A stretch of 64,000 nucleotides of DNA. Source: Bradyrhizobium diazoefficiens. Lineage in GTDB: Bacteria > Pseudomonadota > Alphaproteobacteria > Rhizobiales > Xanthobacteraceae. Shown here piece after piece: positions 63,736 to 64,000 of this stretch. The stretch lies in NCBI RefSeq assembly GCF_018129965.1, contig NZ_JAFCKW010000021.1, forward strand, positions 31,086-95,085. Direction: 5' to 3'. The first letter of the stretch is position 1. The number at the start of each line of letters is the position of its first letter. A model generated the notes under the pieces. That model worked only from the letters and a program-made list of their open reading frames with translations, ran no database searches and was not told where the DNA came from. Position numbers and translations under genes: made by a program.

Positions 63736-64000
63736 GTGAAAACTCCTCCGATCGAAAGCGGCTCTGGTGACTGACGTCGCGTCAACTCGCAGGGCGACGC
63801 CAGGCGTGCAGCGCGCCAGTTCTTACAGATTCGAATTCTCCGCAGCAATGAACCGGCATTCATGGAAAAGTTGCGCTTGTTGCCCGCAGAGCCGCAATCG
63901 AGCGAAACGCATGGACATACCTTGTAGATGGGGTAACGGGCCGGCCGCCCGCTCGCTACGGCGCGATTTGCAAGCGCGCTCGCGAGCGGCCTGTTGGTTG

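Overview
The window is a high-GC stretch of a Bradyrhizobium-like alphaproteobacterial chromosome (Hyphomicrobiales, Nitrobacteraceae). The assignment rests on gene order and gene type. The order nifR3/dusB-ntrB-ntrC-ntrY-ntrX-hfq-hflX is the classical alphaproteobacterial arrangement. The window also carries a fused ispDF, a PopZ polar organiser, a fused DctQM TRAP permease, many autotransporter-like and tiny membrane proteins, and several intergenic palindromic repeats of a type I associate with Bradyrhizobium and Rhodopseudomonas. There is one tRNA (Asn), no rRNA, no CRISPR array, no transposase and no prophage.

Layout. 1-3.4 kb: small proteins, the lipoprotein RlpA, a GNAT acetyltransferase remnant and an epoxide hydrolase-like enzyme. 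3.5-10.2 kb: a housekeeping run dacC-tmk-holB-metG-tatD-MBL hydrolase; MetG carries an unusual Lys/Ala-rich, histone H1-like N-terminal tail. 10.2-16.5 kb (minus strand): an autotransporter barrel protein, then a dctP-dctQM-acyl-CoA synthetase operon that looks like an uptake-and-activation unit for an organic acid. 17.1-21.9 kb: a YhaO/YhaN-type (SbcD/SbcC-like) nuclease/ATPase pair. 22-26.1 kb: a secreted hypothetical, aroQ, a PepSY reductase-like membrane protein, a PilZ-HTH fusion regulator and a small membrane protein. 26.2-30.6 kb: copper amine oxidase plus a serine hydrolase, divergent from an AraC-type regulator. 30.6-33.2 kb: the methionine-type ABC importer metQ-metI-metN. 33.4-36.5 kb: a DASS anion transporter, an enoyl-CoA hydratase and a predicted outer-membrane protein. 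36.6-38.3 kb: a cobalt-type nitrile hydratase operon (alpha, beta, accessory). 38.3-41.9 kb: queC, mazG, hflX, hfq. 42.2-50.1 kb: the nitrogen regulatory operon. 50.3-63.7 kb: ispDF, cinA C-domain, a phosphoesterase, ratA, lipA, a 3-methyladenine glycosylase, valS, popZ, a TolC-family protein, a Pcm-like methyltransferase, tRNA-Asn and a decayed secreted-protein gene.

The strongest regulatory observation is a perfect GCAC-N7-GTGC palindrome (NtrC-type site) just upstream of nifR3, downstream of a plausible promoter, which suggests autorepression of the ntr operon. No wholly new system is obvious. The best leads are the MetRS tail, the PilZ-HTH fusion, the nitrile hydratase cluster without an amidase but with a divergent barrel protein, the hairpin and antisense small ORF between ntrC and ntrY, and intergenic repeats that supply the stop codons of the genes they abut. 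All functional calls come from reading motifs; no database search was run.
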